Shown: positions 46,143-55,572 of the stretch, in pieces | How the letters are laid out: every line of letters begins with the position of its first letter | Numbering within the stretch: the stretch's first letter is position 1 | Assembly: GCA_025354405.1 (NCBI GenBank) | Contig: JANXMY010000190.1 | Location: 1-64,000 of the forward strand | DNA: 64,000 nt | Direction of reading: 5' to 3' | Origin: Armatimonadota bacterium | Lineage (GTDB): Bacteria; Armatimonadota; Armatimonadia; Armatimonadales; Capsulimonadaceae | Translations under genes and position numbers: made by a program | Notes under the pieces: model-generated | Database searches by the model: none | What the model was told of the DNA's origin: nothing | What the model saw: the letters and a program-made list of their open reading frames with translations, nothing else

Positions 46143-48104
46143 TTATTTCTTCTCCAATGGCAAAGCGTATACTGCCAGGCCGTGCGATTCGAAAAGAGGT
46201 GGCCCGCTGCCGTCGGTCAGTGCGTAGACCTTATGCAGATACCCGGACGATTCCGGACCAATTGAAAAATACCGGCGATTCACCAGAATATGCGTCACGC
46301 CCATTCCCTGCAAATTCGCCCGCAGATCGTCCGCAGTTTTCAGCTGTGCATAGGGAATCAGCGTGCTATGCTGAGCGTCCCCCCAAAGATAGGAACGATC
46401 GCAGTAGAAGCCCATCGGATTACCGTAGAACACGACCTTTGAGTTTTCCGGAAGCTGCGTGTTGATATAGTCCATGGCTGGATACGTCGTCTCGTTCTGC
46501 CTAAGGTATGCCGTTCGAGACTGCAGTCCAAAGGCAACCGGAATTTCCACGGTCAAAAGACTGACCCCAATATACCCTGTCCAGCCCAGTGAACAGACAC
46601 CAAGGGCAGCCAGCGCCATCCCGGCGAGGGAGCGAACTGCGACTGCCTGCACCAGCACCCAGGCCGCGAGCAGGCAGAGCACGGGGACAAGTGGCAGCAA
46701 GTAGCGGGCATACTGCATCGTCGCAAACCACACGAGTACCGAGAGGACAGCAAAGATACTCAGAGCTTTCAGTCCTATCGGTGCTGCAGGCCCGCGTCGA
46801 AAGACTGGAAAGAACAGCGCGGCCAGCAGGACGGGCGACAGGGCGGAGAGCACCGTCTGGATATCGGTAAAAGGCTGAAGCGATGCCGATGGCGCTTTAC
46901 CGGGCAAAGCTATTCCCGAAGGGGGAAGATGTCCGGGGACAGGGTACATCGTCAGGTTCCAGGGCAGCAAAACCGCCTGCGCGGCACTGCGCGCATCTTG
47001 GGGCGAGGTGCCAACACCAAAGTTTGCCTGTGCCGCACTATACTGTTTTGCGAGATCTGAATTCCAGTAGTTGCCACCTAAGAGATGATAATAAAAGGGG
47101 TAAATCGGGTTCCCTGTCGTAATTGTGGACTTGATGAACCAGGGAGAGCCGACGATCAGTGCCAGCCCGCACCAGAGTGCCACGGACGAGATTGCTTTCA
47201 CCGGAGCTTCGCGCTTGAAGCGCAGCCGCCAGAGCAGCAGCCCAAGTGCCAGCAGCAGCAGGGTCGAGAGGGAAGTCGCTTTCGTGCTCAGAGTCAGGCC
47301 CATCAGCACCGCCCCAGTCTGAAGCCAGCGCTCTTCGCGCCTGACGATACCAGTTCCAACCGCCAGCAGCGTCGCTGTCGCAAAAAAGGTCGGGGCCAGG
47401 TCCGCATACGCGATCCCCGCTTCCCAGAGGGCCAGCGGGGTGGAGGCGAACAGGAGTGCGGCGACCTGCCCGACACGCGGCGAAGAAAGCCGCACTCCGA
47501 AAGCATATATGGCGAGGCATGTGCCTATCCCGCAGCTGAAATGGAACAGCTTTGCCAGCACCACGCCGCTTTCCGTCCCCCGCACTAAGAAACTAAACAG
47601 GTACCACATCTCGGCGGTAAACGCAAAATTTGAGTGGTGTTCCCAAGGTAGTGAGTAGATACGATGCGCCTGCAGATAGATCTTCGGATCGGCCAGGTGG
47701 TAGGAGAGAGCGTCCCATTCCAGGTTCAGCGTCGGGGGGGTCCAGACGCCGATCAGGGCCACACTCGCCAGCAAAGCGAAGCACGCTGCGAGCCCCCACC
47801 CCCAGCGTGTGAGGCGGATCCCCGCCCGGATTGTCGCCTGTATTTCCAAAGCCATCGCCCGGTGCTGCCCGGCACCCAGCCCTGCCAGCAGCACAATTAG
47901 CCCCCAGCCTGCCGCCAAATAAAGACCGCCCAGCAAGCCGAGGGACAGCATCGCATACGCCAGCAGGCCCAGGCCCAGGGCGTAGCCAAAAAGGTTTCGC
48001 TCCAGCCGTGTCGCCGTATCCGGCAGCCTCAGCAGCTTTAGGACTGTCCGTCCTGCGGCTGTTGCCGCCCATGCCGTCAAAACGAACAAGAGAAATTCCA
48101 GCAC
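46143..48104 (-). CDS. GT39/ArnT-like membrane glycosyltransferase
   Basis: Polytopic; LNLEWDALSYHLADPKIYLQAHRIYSLPWEHHSNFAFTAEMWYLFSF. GTG start overlaps the upstream stop (TAGTG). Confidence 0.7.
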   Translation of the reverse strand: MLEFLLFVLTAWAATAAGRTVLKLLRLPDTATRLERNLFGYALGLGLLAYAMLSLGLLGGLYLAAGWGLIVLLAGLGAGQHRAMALEIQATIRAGIRLTRWGWGLAACFALLASVALIGVWTPPTLNLEWDALSYHLADPKIYLQAHRIYSLPWEHHSNFAFTAEMWYLFSFLVRGTESGVVLAKLFHFSCGIGTCLAIYAFGVRLSSPRVGQVAALLFASTPLALWEAGIAYADLAPTFFATATLLAVGTGIVRREERWLQTGAVLMGLTLSTKATSLSTLLLLALGLLLWRLRFKREAPVKAISSVALWCGLALIVGSPWFIKSTITTGNPIYPFYYHLLGGNYWNSDLAKQYSAAQANFGVGTSPQDARSAAQAVLLPWNLTMYPVPGHLPPSGIALPGKAPSASLQPFTDIQTVLSALSPVLLAALFFPVFRRGPAAPIGLKALSIFAVLSVLVWFATMQYARYLLPLVPVLCLLAAWVLVQAVAVRSLAGMALAALGVCSLGWTGYIGVSLLTVEIPVAFGLQSRTAYLRQNETTYPAMDYINTQLPENSKVVFYGNPMGFYCDRSYLWGDAQHSTLIPYAQLKTADDLRANLQGMGVTHILVNRRYFSIGPESSGYLHKVYALTDGSGPPLFESHGLAVYALPLEKK

Positions 48105-48856
48105 TACTTTTCCTTCAGCGGCACAAGCCGCCCCGTAACACGCGGCTTGACGCCAGCGATATCCCACTCAAGGGTTGTCTGGCCCAGCCAATGCCCGAAC
48201 CAGCCCGCCTGCGCGATCGGCACACCCGCGACGACTTTGAGTTCTTCTAATACATTGTGGCTGTGTCCGCCGACAATCAGGTCCAGTTCCGGGCAGGCCG
48301 CCGCGAGCCGTTCATCTTCACGCAGACCGATATGAGTGAGAGCGATCAAAGCATCTACGTTTGGCCGCATGAGCGCGATTTGCTCCTGCGCTGCACGCAC
48401 CGGGTCATCAAAAACGAACGCGCTCACCAGCCGAGCTGCCATGCGAGTAGTTACCATCGGCACGGTCAGCCCAAAGACACCCACGCGCAGACCATTTGGT
48501 AGGGTTTTGAGGAAGTGCGGGACGGTTGGCAAACTCTCTCCCTGGTCGTCGCGCCAGCGGATATTGGCGGATAAAATAGGGAAGCTCGCTTTGCTGATCT
48601 TAAGCCGCAGCAGCGCATCGGCGATATGAAACTCCCGGTTGCCCAAGGTCATCGCATCGTAGCCGGTTTCGGACATCAGCGTTAAAATCGGCTCGCCGCC
48701 GGGCCGAACCCCGACATTGCCCGCCGAGATCGCATCCCCTGAGTCGAGCAGAAGCACGTTTTCATGGCTGGCCTTTGCTTGCCGTATCGTCTCAGCCTGA
48801 AGGTGGCTGAGATGGTTATGGAAATCGTTGGTGTGGAGAAGATGGAGAGTTTTCAT
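48104..48856 (-). CDS. Stand-alone metallophosphoesterase domain (UshA/CpdB N-terminal type), no signal peptide
   Basis: MKTLHLLHTNDFHNHLSHLQ, LLLDSGDAISAG, LGNREFHIADALLRL, LTHIGLREDERLA, DLIVGGHSHNVLEE. ORF-track extension to 49015 runs into the repeat array. Confidence 0.88.
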   Translation of the reverse strand: MKTLHLLHTNDFHNHLSHLQAETIRQAKASHENVLLLDSGDAISAGNVGVRPGGEPILTLMSETGYDAMTLGNREFHIADALLRLKISKASFPILSANIRWRDDQGESLPTVPHFLKTLPNGLRVGVFGLTVPMVTTRMAARLVSAFVFDDPVRAAQEQIALMRPNVDALIALTHIGLREDERLAAACPELDLIVGGHSHNVLEELKVVAGVPIAQAGWFGHWLGQTTLEWDIAGVKPRVTGRLVPLKEK

Positions 48857-48882
48857 TGTGATGTTTCGGAGTTCGGAGCTCG

Positions 48883-49206
48883 CCTCGCAGCATTTTGGAA
48901 TCCACCTCGCAGCCTTAGGAACCCACCCCGCAGCAAGCTGCGACCCTACCCGAAACGGGAGGGTGGACGGTTGGTAGACAGTGTGTTTAGCGATCTTAGT
49001 GGGAGGCATTCTCAAGAGCCTATCTTAAGAGCCTATTTGTAGGCGACAAGACTCAACAAATCTCTTCCCGCTCACCCTCCCGTTTCGGGAGGATCGACAC
49101 GGAGTGTCGGGGTGGGTTCCGAAAGGTCACGGGGTGGATTCCCAAATGCTGCGAGGTGGGTTCCTATCCTGCGGGGCGAGTTCCTAAATGCTGCGAGATG
49201 TGCTCC
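48883..49206. repeat. Two inverted arrays of a ~21 bp unit, each ending in a two-hairpin cap
   Basis: Left units CCTCGCAGCATTTTGGAATCCA, CCTCGCAGCCTTAGGAACCCA plus cap CCCCGCAGCAAGCTGCGACCCTACCCGAAACGGGAGGGTGGA; right arm (reverse complement) has four units plus cap CCCCGACACTCCGTGTCGATCCTCCCGAAACGGGAGGGTGA. Confidence 0.9.
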
Positions 49207-49742
49207 TATTGCTTTACTGTTCCGTCATTGACTCTCGCCTGTTCCAAAAACGCAGATTCGGCCTCTTCCAGCCGGCCCTGACGCCGTAAAATCTCCTCGA
49301 TTGCATCCCGTACCGCCCCTGCCCCGCCGGACCGCGGTGTTACCCAGTCCGCTTTAGCCTTCAGAGTTTCCGCAGCATTCGCGACGGCGATTTTGACGCC
49401 CGCGACTTCAAATGCCGGCAAGTCATTAATATCGTCGCCAACATAGGCGACTTCGTTTGACTGCAGCTCATACTTACTCATCAAGACGCGCATGGCGCTA
49501 GCTTTATCGCCGCACTTCTGCACTAAATCCTTGACTTTCAGCTCCGCCATGCGGTTTTCCACAGCACGGCTTGTCCGGCCCGAAATGACCGCAACCCGTA
49601 GGCCTACCGCCTGCGCCATCACGATCCCCAGGCCATCGGCAACATGGAAAGCTTTTGCCTGCACACCGTCGTCGCCATACAAAATCGTCCCATCAGTTAG
49701 AGTGCCATCGACATCAAGAACGATGAGCTTAACGTATCGCAT
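49206..49742 (-). CDS. kdsC: 3-deoxy-D-manno-octulosonate 8-phosphate phosphatase (HAD)
   Basis: LIVLDVDGTLTDGTILYGDDGVQAKAFHVADGLGI, VISGRTSRAVENRMAEL, YVGDDINDLPAFEVAG. Confidence 0.93.
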   Translation of the reverse strand: MRYVKLIVLDVDGTLTDGTILYGDDGVQAKAFHVADGLGIVMAQAVGLRVAVISGRTSRAVENRMAELKVKDLVQKCGDKASAMRVLMSKYELQSNEVAYVGDDINDLPAFEVAGVKIAVANAAETLKAKADWVTPRSGGAGAVRDAIEEILRRQGRLEEAESAFLEQARVNDGTVKQ

Positions 49743-49747
49743 AACCC

Positions 49748-50749
49748 TTAGACAATCCCCGCCTTGACTAAATCTTTGAGCATCAGCATACCAACAGGCT
49801 TGCCTTCGGTATCTACGACCGGGGCATCGCCGGCTTTCTGGCCGGGGAGCGGGTGGAAGTCGTCAAGTTTTCGCAGGCCTTCAGTCGCAAGGAGATCGGC
49901 AGTGATGACGCCGGGGTTAGGGGTCATGGCGGCGGTTGCAAGACGCGAAAGGAGCTGCGGATCGTCCAGCAGATGCCGTCGAATGTCGCCATCGGTGATG
50001 AGACCGGAGACACGGCCATCGGCATCGGTCACAATCGTTGCTCCGGCGTGGGCCTGCGTAATGGCAAACATCGCTTCCAGCACGGTGCAGGTCTCCGGAA
50101 CCACCGCAACGGCCTCGGCAGTGCGCATCACGTCGGCGACGCGCAGGGTCAGGCGGCGGCCCAGAGTCCCCGCCGGGTGCAGGTGCGCGTACTGCTCGGG
50201 GGTGAAATGACGGGCTCCCATCACGGCCACTGCTAGAGCATCGCTGAGAGCCAGCATCGCGGTGGTGCTGGTCGTCGGGGCAAGGTTCAGGTAGCAGGCT
50301 TCGCGATCGACACGGACATCGAGCACGACGGCGGCGGCGCGGCCTAAGGTCGAGTTTGGCTGGCTGGTAAAAGCGATCAGCGGCGTCTCCATCTGACGAA
50401 TGGCGGGCAGGATGGCGGCGATCTCATCACTTTCGCCGCTGTAAGAAAACGCAATCACAACATCTCCAGGCTGGAGCATTCCCAGATCGCCATGAACTCC
50501 CTCGGCAGGGTGTAGATACAGGGCGGGTGTCCCGGTGCTGGCAAGAGTCGCCGCCATTTTTCCGGCGATTTTCCCGCTTTTACCCATGCCGGTCACGACG
50601 ACCCGTCCCTTTGTTGCCAGAAGCAGCCGAATGGCAGCGGCCCAGGCTTCCGAGTCCAGCGTTTCTGCCAGCGAATTCAGCGCGAGAGCCGCTTCGGTCA
50701 GGACACGCCGTCCTTCCGCCGCCCATTCATTTTTGCCGCTCAGTGACAT
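49748..50749 (-). CDS. kdsD: Arabinose-5-phosphate isomerase (SIS + CBS domains)
   Basis: VVTGMGKSGKIAGKMAATLASTGTPALYLHPAEGVHGDLGMLQPGDVVIAFSYSGESDEI, AHLHPAGTLGRRLTLRVADVMR. Confidence 0.95.
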   Translation of the reverse strand: MSLSGKNEWAAEGRRVLTEAALALNSLAETLDSEAWAAAIRLLLATKGRVVVTGMGKSGKIAGKMAATLASTGTPALYLHPAEGVHGDLGMLQPGDVVIAFSYSGESDEIAAILPAIRQMETPLIAFTSQPNSTLGRAAAVVLDVRVDREACYLNLAPTTSTTAMLALSDALAVAVMGARHFTPEQYAHLHPAGTLGRRLTLRVADVMRTAEAVAVVPETCTVLEAMFAITQAHAGATIVTDADGRVSGLITDGDIRRHLLDDPQLLSRLATAAMTPNPGVITADLLATEGLRKLDDFHPLPGQKAGDAPVVDTEGKPVGMLMLKDLVKAGIV

Positions 50750-50752
50750 AGT

Positions 50753-52078
50753 TTAATTTTTCTGCACCTGGGGGGAGAGTGCGTAGCTCGTGACATCCGC
50801 TTTGCCATCGGAGACGCGGGAAGGGCTGGTTCCATCTGGGCTGATGCGCCAGAGGTCGTGGCCGCCATTCGGCCGCCGCGCCAGGAAGTAGACGTATTTC
50901 CCGTCCAGTGAGAACTGTGCTGCTCCGGCATCGCCCCGGGCGAGAGGCTGGACCGTCCCACTGCCATCTGTAGGAACCCTGAAGAGCCCGAGGCGTTTGC
51001 GGGAAGCGAGATCGGGCTGCTGCCACAGCTCAAAGAGTAGGGCGCTGCCATCAGGCGAAAACACCGGGGCCTGCGGGCCAATCGCGGGGTCTGCAATCGG
51101 AGGGACCAGGCTGCGCTGAGCGATTCCTGACGCATCAAACTGCGCAAGAAGCGAACCTTTGCGGCCGCCGGGAAGTCCCTGCACATGCAGCAGGGCCACC
51201 GCAAGCCGCGCACCGTCTGGTGCCCAGGCTGGGTTGACAGAATCCGCGGAGGCGAGAGGAGGTCCACCTGCCTGACCGTTCTGCGTGCGGATGAGAGAGC
51301 TGCCAAGATCCGGAAGAACGACAAGGTTCTGCACCCCCGCATTTTCCTCGACGGCGGCCAGGCCAGGATTGGTACTGTCCGCTGTTTTTCGCCAGGCAAA
51401 GCCCGTGATGACTGCCTCCGCCTCCGGCTGCTGACTTTTGTCCACAGAACCCGGATGAGCACTTTGCAGGGAGGAGGGCAGGAGCGGGGAGCTTTCACCC
51501 TTTGTGACGTCACCCACGACCAGGGTTCCGCCGGCCAGATACCCCAGCAGAGAGTTGCTGGCAGGCGCAAAGGCGGGCTGGGCTTTCGCCCCAGGGTTAT
51601 GCGTGATCTGGGCAACATTCTTGCCATCGCCGTCCATCACATAAATTTGGTTTTGGCCTTGGGTACGGTCCGAGACGAACGCCAGCTGATACCCGTCCGC
51701 CGTCCAGGCTGGACTCGCGTCCGAGAAGGCTCCGGAAGTCAGTGGATGCGCCCCGGTGCCATCGGCCTGAGACAGCCAGAGGTGCGAAATTCCCGGTGAG
51801 TTGGCATCGGACGCGTAAATTAGCGTTCCGGCTGTCGCGACGGCGTGACGCGGTTTCGGAGCAAAGAGGAGGAAATAAAGAAGGGCAGCCAGTGCGATTA
51901 GCAGGGTCGGGATAACTAGCCAGGGAGAAAATCGACGACGTTTATGGGTTGTCAGAGCCGCTGGCTCGTAGATGGGACGACCGGTCGGACGCGCGGCATT
52001 CAAGTTGAAACGCTCACTGCCGGTACGGACTTCAGGTTCCGCTGAAGAATTGTGATCAGGATTTGGAAGGTCGGTCAT
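50753..52078 (-). CDS. Membrane-anchored TolB/PD40 beta-propeller protein
   Basis: Single TM LVIPTLLIALAALLYFLLF; repeats DASPAWTADGYQLAFVSDRTQG, VNPAWAPDGARLAVALL, QAPVFSPDGSALLFEL, AAQFSLDGKYVYFLARRPNG. Start re-assigned to MTDLPN. Confidence 0.8.
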   Translation of the reverse strand: MTDLPNPDHNSSAEPEVRTGSERFNLNAARPTGRPIYEPAALTTHKRRRFSPWLVIPTLLIALAALLYFLLFAPKPRHAVATAGTLIYASDANSPGISHLWLSQADGTGAHPLTSGAFSDASPAWTADGYQLAFVSDRTQGQNQIYVMDGDGKNVAQITHNPGAKAQPAFAPASNSLLGYLAGGTLVVGDVTKGESSPLLPSSLQSAHPGSVDKSQQPEAEAVITGFAWRKTADSTNPGLAAVEENAGVQNLVVLPDLGSSLIRTQNGQAGGPPLASADSVNPAWAPDGARLAVALLHVQGLPGGRKGSLLAQFDASGIAQRSLVPPIADPAIGPQAPVFSPDGSALLFELWQQPDLASRKRLGLFRVPTDGSGTVQPLARGDAGAAQFSLDGKYVYFLARRPNGGHDLWRISPDGTSPSRVSDGKADVTSYALSPQVQKN

Positions 52079-52246
52079 AATGCCTCTTTGCAAAGGAGCG
52101 TATTTTGAGCCCTATTATACCCGTCACCGCAATGCCTTTATTTACTTTTCTGAATCCCTTCCGCTAAAATGTCCTGGGCCGCGAGAGCTCCCGGAGATTG
52201 GGGGTGAGTTTTGGGCAAATATTTCTCGCCGTAAGCGTCACCAAAG

Positions 52247-52732
52247 TCATAAATTTTTCCCAACAGTCCGTGATTTTCTGAGGCGGACCGTCGTATTGAC
52301 GCCATCAGACAACACCTCAACGGAATCGACCAGAGCCGTTATCAGGCAGAAACCCCGGCCATGAGTCGCGAATTCATCGGCTTCCGGCAGGCGCGCGAGA
52401 ACGTCGAGGTCGGGGTGAAACCCGTTGCCTTGATTGCTGATATCGACGCGCAGTTCGTCGCTGCTCAGGCGTGAACAGGCGACGGTGAGAAGAGGATCAA
52501 GAACATCCTTCTGTCCATAATTGATCGCGTTATTACAGGCCTCGCCAACCGCCAGCAAAAGGGCGTCGGCGTCATCTACGCCCCAGAGCTGACGGCGCGT
52601 GAAGTCCGCGACCTGACGCCGCACCAAGCCCACCTGTTCTGGCATGGCGGGGACTTGAAGAAAGAGGTGGTCGGAGTCAGCGAATTCGCTGTGATCATCG
52701 GAATGGATTGGCTGAGGAGAATAGCTGTACAT
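52247..52732 (-). CDS. RsbW/SpoIIAB-like anti-sigma factor ATPase domain protein
   Basis: VDDADALLLAVGEACNNAINYGQ (N box), LRVDISNQGNGFHPD, GRGFCLITALVDSVEV. Confidence 0.85.
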   Translation of the reverse strand: MYSYSPQPIHSDDHSEFADSDHLFLQVPAMPEQVGLVRRQVADFTRRQLWGVDDADALLLAVGEACNNAINYGQKDVLDPLLTVACSRLSSDELRVDISNQGNGFHPDLDVLARLPEADEFATHGRGFCLITALVDSVEVLSDGVNTTVRLRKSRTVGKNL

Positions 52733-52847
52733 CTTTTACTAGTTCCTAAAAATAGACGATAGGTGATCGAAATGTAAGTGAGTGTCAAAACCAGAATAAC
52801 GTGTTAAACATAATCGGCATTTTCCAGGTAATTAAACAGTAACAGAG

Positions 52848-55421
52848 TCAATGCAGACGAGCAGACAGCAGATTGGCAGCCGTTTCTGCAAACTGCCGCT
52901 CGTGTCCATCGAATCCATGGCTCTGGGGTGCACGCACAAAAATGAAAACAGCACGCTGAGTTTCTCCTGCGAGCACGGGCACGACCAGCGCCGGAGCGGC
53001 CGGGTCGGAGGGGAGCTGGCTCAATTGATGCGAACTCTCCACTTGTGTGGCCAGATCCCGAAGCAGCGTGTCTATCGCCTCCGCTTGTTCTAAATCCAAT
53101 GCCTCCACGCGGCGATACAGGTGTGTTTCAGATGATGGAGCAAACCACCGCAGCACACCGGCATCGGCACGTATCGCGCTACCCACCAAGCGTAGGACAT
53201 CAGGGAGAAGTTCCGGAGCAGCCTGTGCAAGGCGTGAAGCAAGTGCGCTCAGGGCTTCGAGGTCGTCTAGGCGGCGGCTTGCCTGTTCGACCAGCAGTGC
53301 ATTTTGCAGCCCGATACTCGCCTGGCTGGCAAATGTCAGCATCAGCCGCATCTCATCCGGTGTAAAGCGGCGAGGCTCCCGTGTGTAGACTTCCAGCACA
53401 CCGAGCATATCTTTTCCCAGCTTCAGAGGGACCCCTAAATAGCCTGTGATCCGCTCCCGAATCGCAAAGGATGGCAGAACAAAGCGCAGGTCCTGAGAAA
53501 AATCTTCCACGGTCAGAGAGCGGCAGCGACGCGCAACAAACGCCGTGGGAGTCTCCGGGCCCCGTCCGCTTTCGGAGGCAGCAACCGTCGGCAGTGCCGA
53601 AAGTGCCGATTTAAAATTTGACGCTGCACGGGGAACGAGGTTCCCCTGAGCATCGAGTGCCAGCAGAATACTCCGGTCGGCTCCGGTCATTTCCAGTGCC
53701 AGGTCTGCGATTGTCTGCGCCGTCTTGCGGCCATCCAGCGAAGACCCCAGGGCACGGGCGATGCGCCGAACCCCTTTTCGAATCTCCTCCGTCTTATGCC
53801 GCGCCTCTTCATACATCTGGGCGTTCGCGATCGCCGCCCCGACTTGATTGGCAATGGTGTACAGCAGCTCCATTTCGCCGACCGTAAAGAGGCGGCGGCG
53901 GCTGCTCATGGCATGGAGAACGCCGATCACATGATCGCCCGATTGAAGCGGCACGCTGACTAGTGATGTTACGCCTTCACTGTGGATCGGGCAGGAACGA
54001 TTTCGATGGTCTGCAGAGACGTCCTGAACTGCGGTCGGGGTTTCAAATTCCAGCACCCACCCGGCAATACCTTCGCCCATGCGCGGCTTCATACTCTGGG
54101 CCGTTTCGCTGCGAATATTGCGGGAGACTTTGATTTCCAGGCAGTCGTCATTGGGATTATAGAGGAAGAGGGCGAACTTGTCCACATGCAAAAGTGCCAG
54201 GACGCTGTCAGCGACGAAATGGATCACACGGTTAAGGCTAAGGGTCGCTCCAATGGACTGCGACAGTTCATAGAGTGCCGCCGCTTCCTGCGCCCGCCTC
54301 GTGGCATCCTCGTAGAGCCAGGCATTTTCGAGGGCGACTGCCGCCTGACTGGCCACTGCCGAAAGAAGCGATGCGTCCGCTGCACTGTAAGCACCCGCCT
54401 GCCGGGAGCCGACCACGAGAAGACCCTCCGCGACTGACCGGGCCACCATCGGTGCCAGCAGCAGAGAACGCATTCCTGGCAACGGCGTGTCATCCTGGGA
54501 ATCTTCCTGGACATCGTTCAAAAGAAGCGGCTGACCCGCCGCCAGGGTCCGTGCAGCCAGCCCCGTTCCTTCGCCGGACATCTGCCGATCGTGGTCTTCC
54601 TCGCCGAGGCCGCGATCTGCTCCAATATAAAAACGGGTGCGCTCATCGTTTAGCAGGTAGACAGCCCCCGCTGTCATCTCCATGCTGTCAGAGACGGTCG
54701 CGAGAACGCTGCCGAGGACTTCCTGCACGTTCAGGGAGGAGGAAGTTGTCTGGGCAGCTCGGAAGAGGATATCGCGCTCCTGCTGCTTCTGGGTCGCCAG
54801 TTTTTTAAGTTCGTCGGTATAAAGAGCCTGCGCGGCGAGATTGGCCAGAGTTTGCAGGCAAAGGAGATCCGCCCCACTGAAGGCACCGTCATCCAGCCGG
54901 TTAAGAACGCTGAGTGCTCCGGCGGGCCGTCCGCCAAGAAAGACAGGGACGACCAGCGCAGAGCGCAATCCGATGGCAGCAATCGTGGGATCAGAAGGTT
55001 CAGCCGTTGTCGGCTCCGGGTGGTGGGAAAGATACAGCTCTCCGGTAAGGGCAGTATGTCCCGCGAGGGCATCTTCCACACGCACAGTCTGGCCGACGAT
55101 GTCTGCAGCGTCCAGCCCCGAAACGGCAGCGAAATCCAGCAGGGAGCGTGTGGGGTCGAGCAGACACACCGCAGCACTGCCGGCTTCGGTGAGTGCTCGG
55201 GCCTTTTCGGCGATCAGTGCCAGGGGCAGGCGCGGGTCGGTCTGCCGCGCAACGGCTCCAACCACCTCATGAAGTGCAGTCAGATGGCGGTCCAGCGTCA
55301 GGCCTCTGGGCAGCGGCACAAGCACTGCTGACAGCGTACCGGCAGAGGCTTCTGAGCCGGAGATATTTTCAGAATTTTGGGCGGTTTCGGAAACGATCGA
55401 GGGCAACAGTCTGTCCTTCAT
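52848..55421 (-). CDS. Protein made of about five tandem GAF domains
   Basis: Repeated GAF signatures, e.g. LRSALVVPVFLGGRPAGALSVLNR, MRSLLLAPMVARSVAEGLLVVGS, VTSLVSVPLQSGDHVIGVLHAMS, ITGYLGVPLKLGKDMLGVLEVYT. Confidence 0.88.
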   Translation of the reverse strand: MKDRLLPSIVSETAQNSENISGSEASAGTLSAVLVPLPRGLTLDRHLTALHEVVGAVARQTDPRLPLALIAEKARALTEAGSAAVCLLDPTRSLLDFAAVSGLDAADIVGQTVRVEDALAGHTALTGELYLSHHPEPTTAEPSDPTIAAIGLRSALVVPVFLGGRPAGALSVLNRLDDGAFSGADLLCLQTLANLAAQALYTDELKKLATQKQQERDILFRAAQTTSSSLNVQEVLGSVLATVSDSMEMTAGAVYLLNDERTRFYIGADRGLGEEDHDRQMSGEGTGLAARTLAAGQPLLLNDVQEDSQDDTPLPGMRSLLLAPMVARSVAEGLLVVGSRQAGAYSAADASLLSAVASQAAVALENAWLYEDATRRAQEAAALYELSQSIGATLSLNRVIHFVADSVLALLHVDKFALFLYNPNDDCLEIKVSRNIRSETAQSMKPRMGEGIAGWVLEFETPTAVQDVSADHRNRSCPIHSEGVTSLVSVPLQSGDHVIGVLHAMSSRRRLFTVGEMELLYTIANQVGAAIANAQMYEEARHKTEEIRKGVRRIARALGSSLDGRKTAQTIADLALEMTGADRSILLALDAQGNLVPRAASNFKSALSALPTVAASESGRGPETPTAFVARRCRSLTVEDFSQDLRFVLPSFAIRERITGYLGVPLKLGKDMLGVLEVYTREPRRFTPDEMRLMLTFASQASIGLQNALLVEQASRRLDDLEALSALASRLAQAAPELLPDVLRLVGSAIRADAGVLRWFAPSSETHLYRRVEALDLEQAEAIDTLLRDLATQVESSHQLSQLPSDPAAPALVVPVLAGETQRAVFIFVRAPQSHGFDGHERQFAETAANLLSARLH

Positions 55422-55471
55422 GCCCTCTTCCCACCGGGAAAGACTCGGCGTGACAAAATGGGGGCGGGTGC

Positions 55472-55500
55472 TTGCACGAATGTCGTCATTGTGTCATAAT
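55472..55500 (+). promoter_or_regulatory. Sigma70-like promoter for the porin gene
   Basis: TTGCAC (55472-55477) - 17 nt - CATAAT (55495-55500). Confidence 0.65.
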
Positions 55501-55516
55501 CAGACCAGTCTGTCAA
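55488..55516 (-). promoter_or_regulatory. Sigma70-like promoter for the GAF-array gene
   Basis: Minus strand TTGACA (55516-55511) - 17 nt - CACAAT (55493-55488). Confidence 0.5.
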
Positions 55517-55572
55517 GTCGTCTTTCGGGTTGGTGACGGAAGTCTCTCCCCGGGAACCCATAAAGTGCTTTT

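Noticed and set aside
48857-49015. N-terminal extension of the metallophosphoesterase ORF (PSTLPFRVGSQLAAGWVPKAARWIPKC)
   Set aside because: The extension reads through the repeat array; the domain starts cleanly at MKTLHLLHTNDFH (48856).
48764-49042. Plus-strand ORF with NPPRSLRNPPRSKLRPYPKREGG
   Set aside because: It is translation of the inverted repeat array plus antisense of the metallophosphoesterase gene; not a credible protein.
48883-49206. CRISPR array or insertion sequence remnant
   Set aside because: Units are contiguous (no spacers) and no transposase fragment lies between the arms.
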